Shown: piece after piece, positions 33,191-44,060 of the stretch
Layout: every line of letters starts with the position of its first letter
Position numbering within the stretch: position 1 is the stretch's first letter
Source: Earliella scabrosa
Lineage: Eukaryota; Basidiomycota; Agaricomycetes; Polyporales; Polyporaceae
DNA length: 64,000 nt
Assembly: GCA_022605405.1 (NCBI GenBank)
Contig: JABYQQ010000002.1
Span: 248,001-312,000, forward strand
Direction of reading: 5' to 3'
Notes under the pieces: model-generated
Told to the model about the DNA's origin: nothing
What the model saw: only the letters and a program-made list of their open reading frames with translations
The model's database searches: none
Position numbers and translations under genes: made by a program

Positions 33191-36100
33191 ATGGCTCCTC
33201 ACATACTTCCCGGTCCCGTATTGCAGGGCACTCCTGTCAGCGTCGACAGGTTCAAAACAATGGACTCCAACCGCCTTCCCAGCACTAGCACACAAGCCAC
33301 TGCCGGTGAAAAGCGGGACAACATGGTCAGCGACTGCCCCGACACTACCATCCTCATGCGATACTCTCAGTACAAGGACGACGTGCTCCTCGGCCGTGCC
33401 AACGACACTTTCAAGTCTCACGAGTCCAAGACACGGGTACTCGCGATCTGGTTCTCGTTCAACCAGGCGCTTGGGAAGCTGCCGCGAACAGCGAAGCAGA
33501 AGAAGGCTGGACCGAAGCCGGATTCGCTGAATGAGAAGCACTACTCGCAAGCATGGGTATGTCTGCCTAACCATCGCGTCCCGACCATCACGACTGATCC
33601 CTCGCAGTTGAAAATCGACAAACAATACGGGCTGTGCCCGGGACACTTCCTTCATCTGTCCGAGAAGAAGTACGAGAAGACGGATCCGGATAGGTACAAG
33701 GTCGACGGCGCCTTCATTGCAGTCGAGGACCGCGACAAGGTCATCCCGGATGTCCCGAACTGGGCGCTGCAGCGCATGGGCGCGGAATTGAAGCGCGGCG
33801 GGAAGAAGAACGACCCGTTCGACGATATCCCCACCCACGATCCAGATCCCGACGCGAAGACACGCAAGGTCGTGCGCGGACAGGTCATGTCGTACAACGA
33901 GCACAATTTCTCGTACCAACATCGGACGGCAATGCACCATCTGTTCATCAACGGCGAGTGCTTCCGGGCGATGCGCTGGGACAGGGGTGGCGTCATCGTC
34001 ACCGAGGCGATCAACTACGTCGACAACCCGGCGGGGACGAAGGCGCTCCTCGAGGTGTTGTACGCGTTCTCAGCGTTAACGCTTGAAGAGAAGGGCTACG
34101 ATCTGACGGCTGTCCCTCTCCTGGAGAACTCGTGTGGATGGCAGCGGATGGATATGTTGGCGGGTCACTGCGACGACGATCTCGACAATCAGGAGGGTCC
34201 GATCGACGACTTCATTCATCCCGTCTTCCTCGACCCCTCTGCACCGCTTCCCGCCTATGAGCTCTCGCTCTCGGAGGATCGCCTCCACCATGACCCGACG
34301 TGCGTCTGCGAGAACCACTTGTGTCACAAGCTTCCCCTCACCATCCCCGTCTGGAAGTTCATCCGCAAGCTGTACAAGCAGACGCTGGTGGACGGCTTTC
34401 CGCGGTACCGGCTAAAGATCTGCGGAGAGGACTATCTGATCGCGCGGGAGATCTTCCTCGGTTTCGGGATGGTCGGACGTGGGACTCGAGGGTACATCGC
34501 ACTCGAATGGAGGACCCAACGGCTCGTGTTCCTCAAGGACTCGTGGCGGCCATTCTACAAGGGAGCGGAGGGCGAGGGCGAGATTCTCTCCATCCTCAAC
34601 GCACATAACATCCCCCACATCCCGCATCTCCTCCACCACGAGGACGTCTGTTACGAGAACGGCGACCCGCAGGAGACAGAGAGCTCGAACTACTCACCTA
34701 TTACTGGATTCAAGACCGTTGAGGACGCCGGTCCCTTTATCCCGACGGGGGACTGGGAGGACTTCGAGCTGCCGGAAGCCGAGGAAGAGGAAATCCTGGC
34801 GGCGATCGAGCTGCTGCGGCAGCTGCCTGTGACAACTCAGCTGGAGCACATAGGCGAAATGCTTGCGGAGACCAGTGAGACGGAAGAAAAGGACCCCATG
34901 GAGACCTGGCCTCCTCGCGGCCGTTTGGCGGAATTGATGGCCCAACCGGTACTAAAGAAGCGTGGGGTGAAACGTAAGGCTGAGGAAGTCAAGGCTGAAG
35001 ATCGTCGTCTCCAAGGGACTGGTTTGCGGCATATGGTTCACTCGCGAATTGTGATGCGCGACGTCTGCCTGCCATTCACCGCCTTCACGAGCAGCAAACA
35101 GCTCGTTCGGATGGTGCTTGAATGTATCGTCGGTACGTCGCATCCGCCTATGATATCCCACTAATAATACTGATCCCGGCGACAGCACATGAAAACGCTT
35201 ACGTCAAGTGCAAGTACATGCACCGGGACGTCAGTGCTGGGAACATCCTCATCAGGGTGTGCGTGCGCAAGACGGATAAGGGGCACTCCGTGTATTGGGA
35301 AGGGATCTTGAGCGATTGGGAGCTCGCCAAGCATGTCGACTCGGAGATCGCACTGCAGCCTCAACGAACGGTACGTCTCATACGATTCGTCTTCACATTC
35401 GCCTCTAACACCTTGATCACTATCAGGGGACCTGGCATTTTATGTCTGTTTATCAGCTTGTCAACCCCGGAAAGCCGTCCACCATCGCGGATGAACTCGA
35501 GGCCTTCCTCCATGTAGTCATCTATGGCGCATTTCGACGCATGAACTCCACGCTTTTGACGATAACTGGGTTCAACACTCAGTACTTCCAGGGCTGCGCG
35601 ATCGATGATACCACTACGAGAGTGACGTGCCCGCTCGCCAAACGCGCCTCCGTCATGACTGGCAGCACCCTCACGAGTGGGTCCACGAAGGTCAAATTCT
35701 TCAGCCCACGCGGGAACGACCAGGAGCAGCACCCGCTGAACGACCTGATCGCGCGACTGTTGCATCTCTTCCACTCCCGCTACGTCGTCGATGAATGGGA
35801 GAACCGTCCAAGTTCGTCTGCTGCCCCCGCCACGCCCGTTCGGCGTAAGCGCCTCGAGACGATCCACGAAGTTTCTGAGCCGATGCCTGACATGGGCGAT
35901 ATACAGGACGAGGCCGACGACACCGATGCTGGAGAGGAGCCGACGCTGACAGACGGAATCGAGGAGCCGACAACGCTGATGTACCAAGAAGCCAAGTCGC
36001 TCGCCCGTCACGCCAAAGTTCGGAAGATCTTCTGGAACGCGCTTTACGCGTCCGAGAAAGCGTGGCCCGAGAAAGACGTCGTCGAGGATCGCATGGTCTC

Positions 36101-36608
36101 CGACGTCGTATCTCTGCTGCCCTCTTCCCACGCACCGGACGCACGGAGACCCGCGAAGAGGCCTCGTCGAGAACCCGCTCGACAAGCCGTCGCCGGTCCG
36201 TCTGACCCTGGGCGCCGCGTGACGCGCAGTCGCACTGCAGCAAACGTGGCTGCTACCACCTCCGCACGCCCGGCAGACTCTCAACCGGCGGCTCGCACCG
36301 CAGACTCTGAACCACAACGAACTGCACGGTCAGCAGTCCGGAATCGAGCTCCTCCGGCCGCACCTTCCCAAGACACAGGTCGTCGGGTGACTCGCAGCCA
36401 GAGCCGCGCCTTGCTTGCTCAGGCGGCGGGACAGGCCGCCCAGGGACAGACAGTTGTTCGCGGTCGTGCTGCTGGAACACACACTGGCCGTCGTCCCACT
36501 CGAGCCGCGACCGGCGCAAGTACCCGCAGTGGCGGAACGGGGAAGGCCCCTGCTGCGAAGAGTGCGCCGGCTGGGAGAGGCAGAGGTCGTAGTACTCGCC
36601 GTGGTTGA
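33191..36608 (+). CDS. FunK1-type fungal protein kinase
   Basis: A FunK1 kinase: the catalytic loop YMHRDVSAGNILIR, an inserted strand, then the metal-binding region ILSDWELAKH, and the family hallmark QRTGTWHFMSVYQL. The nucleotide-binding lobe with FLHLSEKKYEKTDPDRY-like and KLYKQTLVDGFPRYRLKIC segments lies upstream. Introns at 33556-33606, 35133-35185 and 35371-35426 join in phase. The tail (35.8-36.6 kb) is acidic, then basic and low-complexity, with two GRRVTRS repeats and Ala/Arg/Gly-rich sequence. FunK1 kinases are expanded in mushrooms; substrates are unknown. The ATG at 33191 begins MAPHILPGPVLQG. Confidence 0.85.
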
Positions 36609-37504
36609 AACTTGATGAGGGTGTTCGGGTTCATCGCAGGATATGGGTGCGGTGCGATAGTGTTCCTTTTATCCCTTTTGTTGCCGTCACACGGTCATGC
36701 AATGTCACTGTCCGCCTAGCGGACATGTATATTCGTGCTGTATCGTGCTGTCTTCGGTCCAAGTCATATTGGGTATACTGCGCGGGCCGAGCTCATGTGC
36801 TATAGAGCCGGATGTCCTTGCGGGGTGCGAACATACATGTTGCAGCCACACTAGCAGATGTGGGCGATGAAGCGCCTCAGCTCTGTCTGTTCATGTCGAC
36901 ATCATCGACGATGCGACGCGTCTAGCAGCACTCCGGTCACAGTCATACGCAAGCTCGGTCTTGGGTATCGTATATGTTAGATGGACCGCTCCGACGAGGC
37001 ATGCCGCTCCTACTACTGACATGTACCACGGAGGAAGTGGCGACAACGTCCTGCGCCGCGGTCAAGGAGCTCTCTCTCTTTCAACAGTCCTCGTATCGCA
37101 TAGAGACAGCTGGCACGGCATCATGAACGTTGAACGCGCTCGGACGATCCGAACAGTCGATGCACAACACCACTCGCGCATGTGCCAGCGCTGGATCGGT
37201 CTCGGCGGTCAGGTCTCCCCTACTGACCATGTGGTAGAAGGGGGTGATGGTTGATTCTCTTCGCAGAACTGGTAGTAGTAGTGCATGACCATACAAGATA
37301 GCAACAGCGTGACTATTGGTGCATGTTCGCTGGACCTGCGGCGTCATGATTCAGTCACAGCTACAAGCCGCAGCGCAGCTTGTTTGGGTGGAGACTGTCT
37401 TTCAAGAGTATACTGTGGTGTCGTTTCCAAGGCCGAGGTGTCAGAAACCGCATCCCTGTACTGGAGTCTCTGGAGGGCACTCACTCTGCGAAACATTCGA
37501 TTAG
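36609..37504. other. Convergent intergenic region
   Basis: About 900 bp between the FunK1 and G-alpha 3' ends. No gene was recognised. Confidence 0.5.
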
Positions 37505-39051
37505 CTAGATGTAGTAAAGGACGGAAACTACAATACCTTCAACAGCAGCAAAGAGAACTCGATGATTGAGGTCCGTGATCGCACTGGTCACACTGAGTTC
37601 AAGTTCAAGTTCGTCAAGGTTTGTGAGAGCGCTTGCGCCAATGAGAGTCCGGGTCGGGCACGTACTGGATGTATACCTCCCTATCGTTCACGTTCGCATT
37701 CTTCTGCGCAATCCTTGCGAACCTCTTCTTGAAGTATTCTCGTCCAGCCTTCGCATCTCTGGCTTCTCCATCGTAGTCCTGGTAGCAAAGGGGTGGTTAG
37801 AGGACCGGTACATAGTTTGGAAGAGAGAAATGTGGCGAACAGGGAAGAAATCCCGTATATGAGATTGTTGCACCCGTTGTTCAAAGACATCATTCTTGTT
37901 CAGCAACAGGATCTGCGGCCGCATGCTCCTGAGCGGACTGAACATTCTTCTCTTAGCTCCCATCCACGCACCAGCGACGTGCGCCTGAACCACTGCGAGC
38001 GAGTGATGCTGTCCCATACGATCATCGCGTCTTCCATAAGGCTCTGGAGGTAGGAGGTATCAACCATCACATATGTTCAAGTGCGAACTACACTACGCAC
38101 CGCATTCCGGTCTTCCAACAGTACCTTGTCGTAGCCATCCAGAGCCACCACGAACAAGACTGCATTTACGTTGTCGAAGCAGTGGATCCACTTCCGTCGT
38201 TCTCCGACCATGCGTCCGATCGTGATCATATTCAGATCAGTCAGCGTGCCCTTGAAGCTTGTCTCAGTAATCCCGGTAGTCGTTCCATCCTTCGCATGGA
38301 TAATATCTAGCTGGGTGGGTCCGTAGTTGGCTTCAAACAAACGATCCATATGTCCGAAGAAGTACGGCAGACTGCGGTGTGCGTCAGTTGCGGGACAAGC
38401 GCGGGTTAACGTCATTCATATCGTGTCAGGGAAAAGCGGCGAACACCCACTTCTCCGGCAGCGCTCCGTGCAGCTGGTTGCCACGGGAATAAGCAGTTTG
38501 GACGCTCGGGTCAAACCAGAGCCGCTCGAGGACGTGCCGGCAGTCAACAGGGAAGGGCTCTCCGGCGTTGAGGTCGGGGATGTCATCGAGCAGCCAGACG
38601 AGGTGTTCGTTCTCCTCGGATACTTCGAGCTGCAGGTCGGCCATGTAGTCGAGGACAGACCGGAGCCCCTGGACGATGTTGCGGAAGATAATCTGGCGGT
38701 AGGACTCAATTTCCTCCGGGGTGTAGGAATCTCCGAGGGCAGAGCGCATCTGCTTCAGGATGGTCGACTTGCCAGCACCGGGCGCGCCGAGAACGAGAAC
38801 CTGGAGGAGTGTGTGAGTCAACCATACGGACACAGCAGCGGTAGCGGTGAACGGCGCGAACCTTGGCATTCGTGCGTCCTGCTTGGTTCCCAGAGCTCCG
38901 ATCCGCTTGAGACTTTGTTGAACGTTGTTTCAGAACGCCTCAGCGAACGTGAGAAGTTCGTCATTCCGAAACGTACCAGATTGAAGCCTCGGGAGGGAGT
39001 AGTCCGAGTGCTTGAGATCCAGCCCCGAGTAGTCGATAAGAGTGCGCCCAT
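37505..39051 (-). CDS. Divergent heterotrimeric G-protein alpha subunit
   Basis: Spliced exons give MGALLSTTRGWISS (a likely myristoylation start), a short linker, and a P-loop VLVLGAPGAGKSTILKQM at 38763-38790. The helical domain follows (EEIESYRQIIFRNIVQGL), then TTTGITETSFKG, ITIGRMVGERRKWIHCF, VVALDGYDKVLLEDRN, ILLLNKNDVFEQRV (G4), DYDGEARDAK and YIHVTSAITDLNHRVLFAAV (G5), with a stop at 37507-37505. The canonical G3 motif DVGGQR is replaced by TIGRMV, so the catalytic Gln is Met. Switch I has no Arg at its usual place, and the P-loop ESGKS is AGKS. GTP binding is plausible but hydrolysis unlikely. Such divergent G-alphas are expanded in Agaricomycetes. Confidence 0.85.
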
Positions 39052-40263
39052 GCTGAGTCGTAGAGTTACTGCATTCGCATGAGACTTTGCATAGAGTGGA
39101 GGTGAGGGGAAGGTCAGGAGCAGAAGTCAATGGGCCAGTGGAGAAGCTAGGGAAGGCGTCAACTGCTATGATGGAATGTTGCGAACACTCGATGAGCACG
39201 GGATCATCTCTAACTATCGGCCCTTCCTCAAGATACCTTCATTTCCTCGTGAACTTGCACTACATATGTTTGTAGATACCTGACTCGTGACGATGCTGGA
39301 TTGGTGCTGCAGCGCTGCAGCCTGCAGTTGGAGATTGACAATCGAACTTGGCGCCGCTGCCATCAGGATAGCCGGAACTTGCGGGCCGGCACCGCCACCG
39401 TAACGAGGGGCGCTGGCTGCGGCGCTGGTTTAAGTTACTAGTAGTAGTACTACTACCCAGTTACTACCTGCTCTGCTCTCTACTATCCGAGCCTCGCCTT
39501 CTGGCCGCCGCCTCCATTTATCGTCTATCATCAACTAATGAATCATGCTCTCGCATAGCCCGTGCGCAAAGGCGCAATGTTTGCAATGGAGACACCTTTA
39601 ATGCAAGGTCCAGCTATGTTGCTTCTCCGTAGTAGCCTGTGACCACGATTGTCGGTTCGGAAAGCTACCAGCAATGCAGTTATGCGCAGCATCAGGCATG
39701 TACAGTTTTTCCAACTGCATGAGGGGTCCTCTGACTCAACAACCCTCACTTAGACATCCACGTCATCACGTGTACGAACCAGGCAGGCACTGGTAGTTCT
39801 CAATGCCCCCCATTGCCAACTTGAAGTTGGTAACGAGTCTGTGGGATCTCCTGCTTCCGCGAACCATGCTCGGCCGCACTTATCTTGTGGTGCGTGATCA
39901 CATATGCCTCATGTTCGCGCTCTGTGAGGTAGGCATATGCTCTTGTCGCAAGCGATTAGTGATCATCCGTGAGTGTAATAATAGCTGCACCCGCAGTCTT
40001 TACGCTGATGCGTGCGATCGGAAACAAGACCCGTCGTCTCTATCAGACCGGCGGCGACCACCTAAAACGTTGCGTGGCCGCACTACGTGGCTGTGCATTC
40101 GTCTTTGCGTTGCTCCCGCGTACGTCGCATCGGTCGGAGATCGCTGTTATACCGTGGAATCCCGCAAAACAAGAATGGTCGCTGCGCACCGTCGGAGTGT
40201 CTCATAGCATTCTTCTGGGTTAAGCGGAGCTGCGCCGCGTTCACCCGCGCGACTTTCGCCGTC

Positions 40264-40279
40264 TGCGCACACTGCGCGC
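40264..40279 (+). promoter_or_regulatory. Two metal-response-like elements upstream of laccase
   Basis: TGCGCAC (40264-40270) and TGCGCGC (40273-40279) both fit the TGCRCNC metal-response core often reported in fungal laccase promoters. They lie about 230 bp before the ATG. Function is inferred. Confidence 0.35.
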
Positions 40280-40402
40280 GTACATCCTAACGTTATCCTA
40301 CAGTGCGACGGCGATACATGCTCACTTTGCCGATCCACGGGCGGGGGCTCGGTGCCGGCTCTACAACCACCTCAGGCTGTACAGCGATACTCGGATGACA
40401 CC

Positions 40403-40408
40403 TATAAA
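40403..40408 (+). promoter_or_regulatory. Laccase TATA box
   Basis: TATAAA lies 94 bases before the laccase ATG, a normal distance for a highly expressed secreted-enzyme gene. Confidence 0.6.
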
Positions 40409-40501
40409 ATCGCTGCTACGAATGCTCAGCAGTACACAGTTCTCGTTTTCCTCATTGCTCTACATTCGTTTTTTTCCGACGCATTCTCTCTCGCCTCCAC
40501 C

Positions 40502-42529
40502 ATGGGCAAGCTTCAGTCTTCCATTGTTCTCCTCGCACTTTGTCTTTCTTCAGCCGACTTCGTTGTGGCGGCAATCGGCCCAGTCGCCGATCTGACTATC
40601 TCCAACGCCGACATCTCTCCCGATGGCTTCACTCGCGCTGCAATCGTCATGAACGATCAATTCCCGGGACCTCTCATCTCTGGTAGCAAGGTACGGATCA
40701 CTTCGACACCTTGGAACCACATTGCTGATATGACCACCTCTTCTTATTAGGGTGATAACTTTCAGATCAACGTCATCGACAGTCTAACCAACAGCACCAT
40801 GCTGAATGCAACCACCATCGTCAGCCATTTCCTCCACATTATCTTACGCTCTGTACTTACTCGCCTATCCACAGCATTGGCATGGCTTCTTCCAGGCGGG
40901 GACAAACTGGGCGGACGGCGGTGCGTTCGTGAACCAATGCCCGATTTCCGTCGGCAATTCGTTCTTGTACGACTTCACGGCTACCGATCAAGCGGGCACG
41001 TTCTGGTACCACAGCCACCTGTCGACACAATACTGCGACGGGCTACGCGGAGCTATGGTGGTGTACGATCCAGACGACCCCCACGCCTCCTTGTATGATG
41101 TAGATGATGGTGAGTGTTCTAGACAGTTCAGCAGCACGTGCATGGCTCATAATCCGTACGACAGAGTCTACGGTGATCACGTTGGCGGACTGGTATCATA
41201 CTGCTGCACGTCTCGGTGCCCAATTCCCGTAAGTGCTGACATGGGGGGCGCTGAACAGAAGTTGATGCATATCCATTCCAGGGTGGGTGGGGATTCTGTC
41301 CTCATCAACGGTCTGGGTCGTTTCGCGGGTGGGGACGCGAGCGACCTCGCGGTCATCAATGTCACGCAAGGCCAACGCTACCGCTTCCGCCTCGTTTCGA
41401 TCTCGTGCGACCCGAACTTCACGTTCACTATCCAAGGCCACAATATGACGGTCATTGAAGCTGACGGAGTTAGCCTGGAGCCGATCACAGTGGACTCTAT
41501 CCAGATATACGCTGGCCAGCGGTATTCCTTTATTGTAAATCGTCCCCAGTCGACAATTGTGATTATTACTGATTCTGTGATCTCATCCGTGGTAGCTTGC
41601 CGCAGACCAAGACATCGACAACTATTGGATCCAAGCTGTCCCGAACATAGGCACAGTTACCACCGATGGCGGTGTCAACTCAGCAATCCTGCGCTACGAT
41701 GGCGCAGCAGAGGTCGAACCCGACGCTGCCACACTGACTGGCAGCTCACCTCTCGACGAGACTACTCTCGTTCCTCTCGAGAATCTTGCTGCGCCTGGAG
41801 ACCCAGAAGTGGGCGGCGTGGACTATGCACTCAACCTTGACTTCGACTTCGTATGTTTTCCTTACCTTCACATCTCGCCAGGTCACTGATGATCGTCAAG
41901 AACGGCACGGCCTTCTTCATCAACGGCGAGACCTTCGTCCCGCCTACCGTCCCCGTTCTCCTGCAGATCATGAGCGGCGCGCAGACCGCGGCCGACCTTC
42001 TTCCGAGCGGAAGCGTCTACACGCTTCCCTCAAACGCCACCGTCGAGATCTCATTCCCCATCACAGCGACCAACGCGCCTGGCGCTCCGCACCCCTTCCA
42101 TTTGCACGGGGTGAGCACTGTCCACTGCCCAGTCTTTACTAGAACATCATTCACATCGCCCTCACTCTGCGCAGCACACCTTCTACGTCGTCCGCAGCGC
42201 GGGCAGCAGCGACTACAACTATGTGAACCCTGTGCAGCGCGATACGGTCAACACCGGCACCGCGGGAGACAACGTCACGATCCGGTTCACGACGAACAAC
42301 CCCGGCCCGTGGTTCCTCCATTGCCACATCGACTTCCATCTCGACGCGGGCTTTGCAGTCGTGCTCAGCGAGGACACGCCTAATGCTGCGACGGCCAACG
42401 TTGCTTCATGTGAGTGTTACCCTCGTGATTTGCTATTGGTTTTGAGTCTGTCTCATGGATGGTTTCGTTGCAGCTGCTTGGGATGACCTATGCCCCCTGT
42501 ATAACGCGGCGTACCCCGATGGCCTTTAG
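40502..42529 (+). CDS. Laccase (blue multicopper oxidase)
   Basis: Nine exons join to 521 residues. A signal peptide ([20 protein letters not shown]) leads into three cupredoxin domains. The copper signatures are present: [12 protein letters not shown] (L1), [20 protein letters not shown] (L2), PHPFHLHGH (L3, across an intron) and [17 protein letters not shown] (L4). The residue ten after the type-1 Cys is Phe, which in white-rot laccases goes with high redox potential. The enzyme oxidises phenols with O2 outside the cell and is used in lignin attack or pigment and stress chemistry. Exon boundaries include 40690/40751, 40819/40875, 41109/41165, 42110/42175 and 42409/42474. All copper ligands appear intact. 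Confidence 0.95.
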
Positions 42530-42761
42530 GCTCAACAAAGAGCTCAATAATAATTCAAACAAACCCTCGTCTCTCTTTTGCTTTTGCACCCGGACGATAG
42601 TTGCCTTGCACATGGCACGGAATATTATACAGTCTTGAATCATTGCCGCGTATTGCTCTCTCCTGCCGCTTTGCCAATACAATGCTTTGGCGCTGCCCTT
42701 CGCACCCATCTGGTCGTCATGCGCCGCGCTGACCTCAATTCGAAGAAGGCGCGAAGCCACG

Positions 42762-43052
42762 CTAGAACCAGATGGCACGTCTAGCGCCTCCGAGCAGTTT
42801 CAGCTCAACATCCCATGCCGACGTCGCTCGTTCCGTCCACCATCCACACGAGTGCGGGAGCTCGCCGAGATACCCGACGGGATCGGGGCGGACGGCGGGA
42901 ATGTCTGCGAGCCAGGGTGGTCGGCGGTTACCGGTAATGTCTCGCTTGTCCTTGAAATATCGGTCGAGCTCTGAGTCCGGCGGGATGGTCTGGACAAATG
43001 AGGCGTTCGGGGCAAGCACCTCGGGATAAGGGGAAGGTCGGAATGCCGCCTA
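42762..43052 (-). other. Possible terminal exon of an unidentified gene
   Basis: Behind an acceptor at about 43052 the frame reads FRPSPYPEVLAPNASFVQTI, PDSELDRYFKDKRDITG, PWLADIPAVRPDPVGYLGEL, HSCGWWTERATSAWDVELKL and stops at 42762. The sequence is protein-like, but I cannot place it in a family or find its upstream exons with confidence. Confidence 0.35.
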
Positions 43053-43459
43053 GGTTCAGCCAGGAGATGTGAGAGGAACAGGAAGGGAGGCGCGGGAGAG
43101 CGGGAGAGCAGACTTGCTATATAGCGTGTGCGGATGATTGGTGTAGTCCAGACTGTCGTTCGAAGCGCACTACCAGGGTGACTGGGCCTGCGGCCTGGAA
43201 ATGACTGATCAGACGTCGTAGGAAAAAAGCGGACCGCCGTTGAATGAGATCTGTTTTAGAAAGGAGAACATTCACTGGGTGAGAAGTCTCTGGATGCCAC
43301 ACGCCATCGTCCATGTCTTCGAGAACGGATGCATTTCTCTTGGGGGCGTTCCATAGCACGATGCTCGTGTGGCGCAGGTCGCTCGAGAGCAAGATGATAG
43401 GTACCGTGTGCCGCTGCGCGGGAGAGGCACCGCCTCCGCCTAGCCTGCAGCTTCTTTTG

Positions 43460-44060
43460 TTACTCAGCTAGAAGAAAATGTACGAGAACATAGTTCGTCT
43501 CGTTTTGTCGGCGAGAGCTTCCCACCATCCCCAGTCCAGGCCTCGCCGATAGTTCTGTGGGAGAAGCTTGAGGGAGCCTTCGGCGGCAGCATCTTGAAGA
43601 AGCTTTTCAGGCACAAAATTGTGTCAGGTACCACCCGACTGGGCTGTCGAAGGACTTCTTTAGACCGAGATCTCCGTTTGGGTCTACGACACATCCACCC
43701 ACCTTCACGATCAGCTTGACTCCCTGTCGAGGTAGCTTGTATAGCGCTGACAATAGTGTTCAGTGTCTGATACGCTCGCTATTGCCCTCGGGTACCGGGT
43801 ATGCCAACGTGCACGGAGGCTGTCCCATAGACGGCTTCTCTCCGAAGGCTTGAGAAGCCTCATTCTCATGCATCCTTCACCAGGGGCGCGAGGATGCCGG
43901 CGGGGTTGAGGGAGAAGTCCGGATAGCAGGCAAGGAGCACGACCCAGCATATTCTCAACAGAAGCATAAGAGATGGGGTTCCTGTGAGATGAAACATTGT
44001 TCAGATCACTCGGCAGCCTACAGACCTCTCGTGTCGCAGAATGAGACACACACATAACAG
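43460..44060 (-). pseudogene. Decayed coding remnant
   Basis: Pieces of protein-like sequence occur in several frames on the minus strand: DFSLNPAGILAPLVKDA, then GEKPSMGQPPCTLAYPVPEG, then KLIVKVGGCVVDPNGDLGLK ahead of SPVGWYLTQF, then FVPEKLLQDAAAEGSLKLL and RRGLDWGWWEALADKTRR. Stops and frame changes separate them and not every break can be explained by an intron. I do not recognise the family. Confidence 0.35.

Larger units (their letters stand above)
39052..40501. other. Intergenic region upstream of laccase
   Basis: The divergent spacer of 1.45 kb holds the G-alpha promoter and the laccase promoter. It contains perfect palindromes of 16 bp at 39440-39455 (TAG/CTA repeats) and 14 bp near 39307-39320 (CTGCAG-centred). 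No gene is supported. Confidence 0.5.

Noticed and set aside
33083..33940. 285-codon minus-strand ORF inside the FunK1 gene
   Set aside because: Shadow frame; no motifs, while the plus strand encodes a conserved kinase lobe.
39440..39455. 16-bp palindrome of TAG/CTA units as a mobile-element end
   Set aside because: No partner terminal repeat, no target-site duplication and no transposase frame nearby; simple-sequence slippage explains it.
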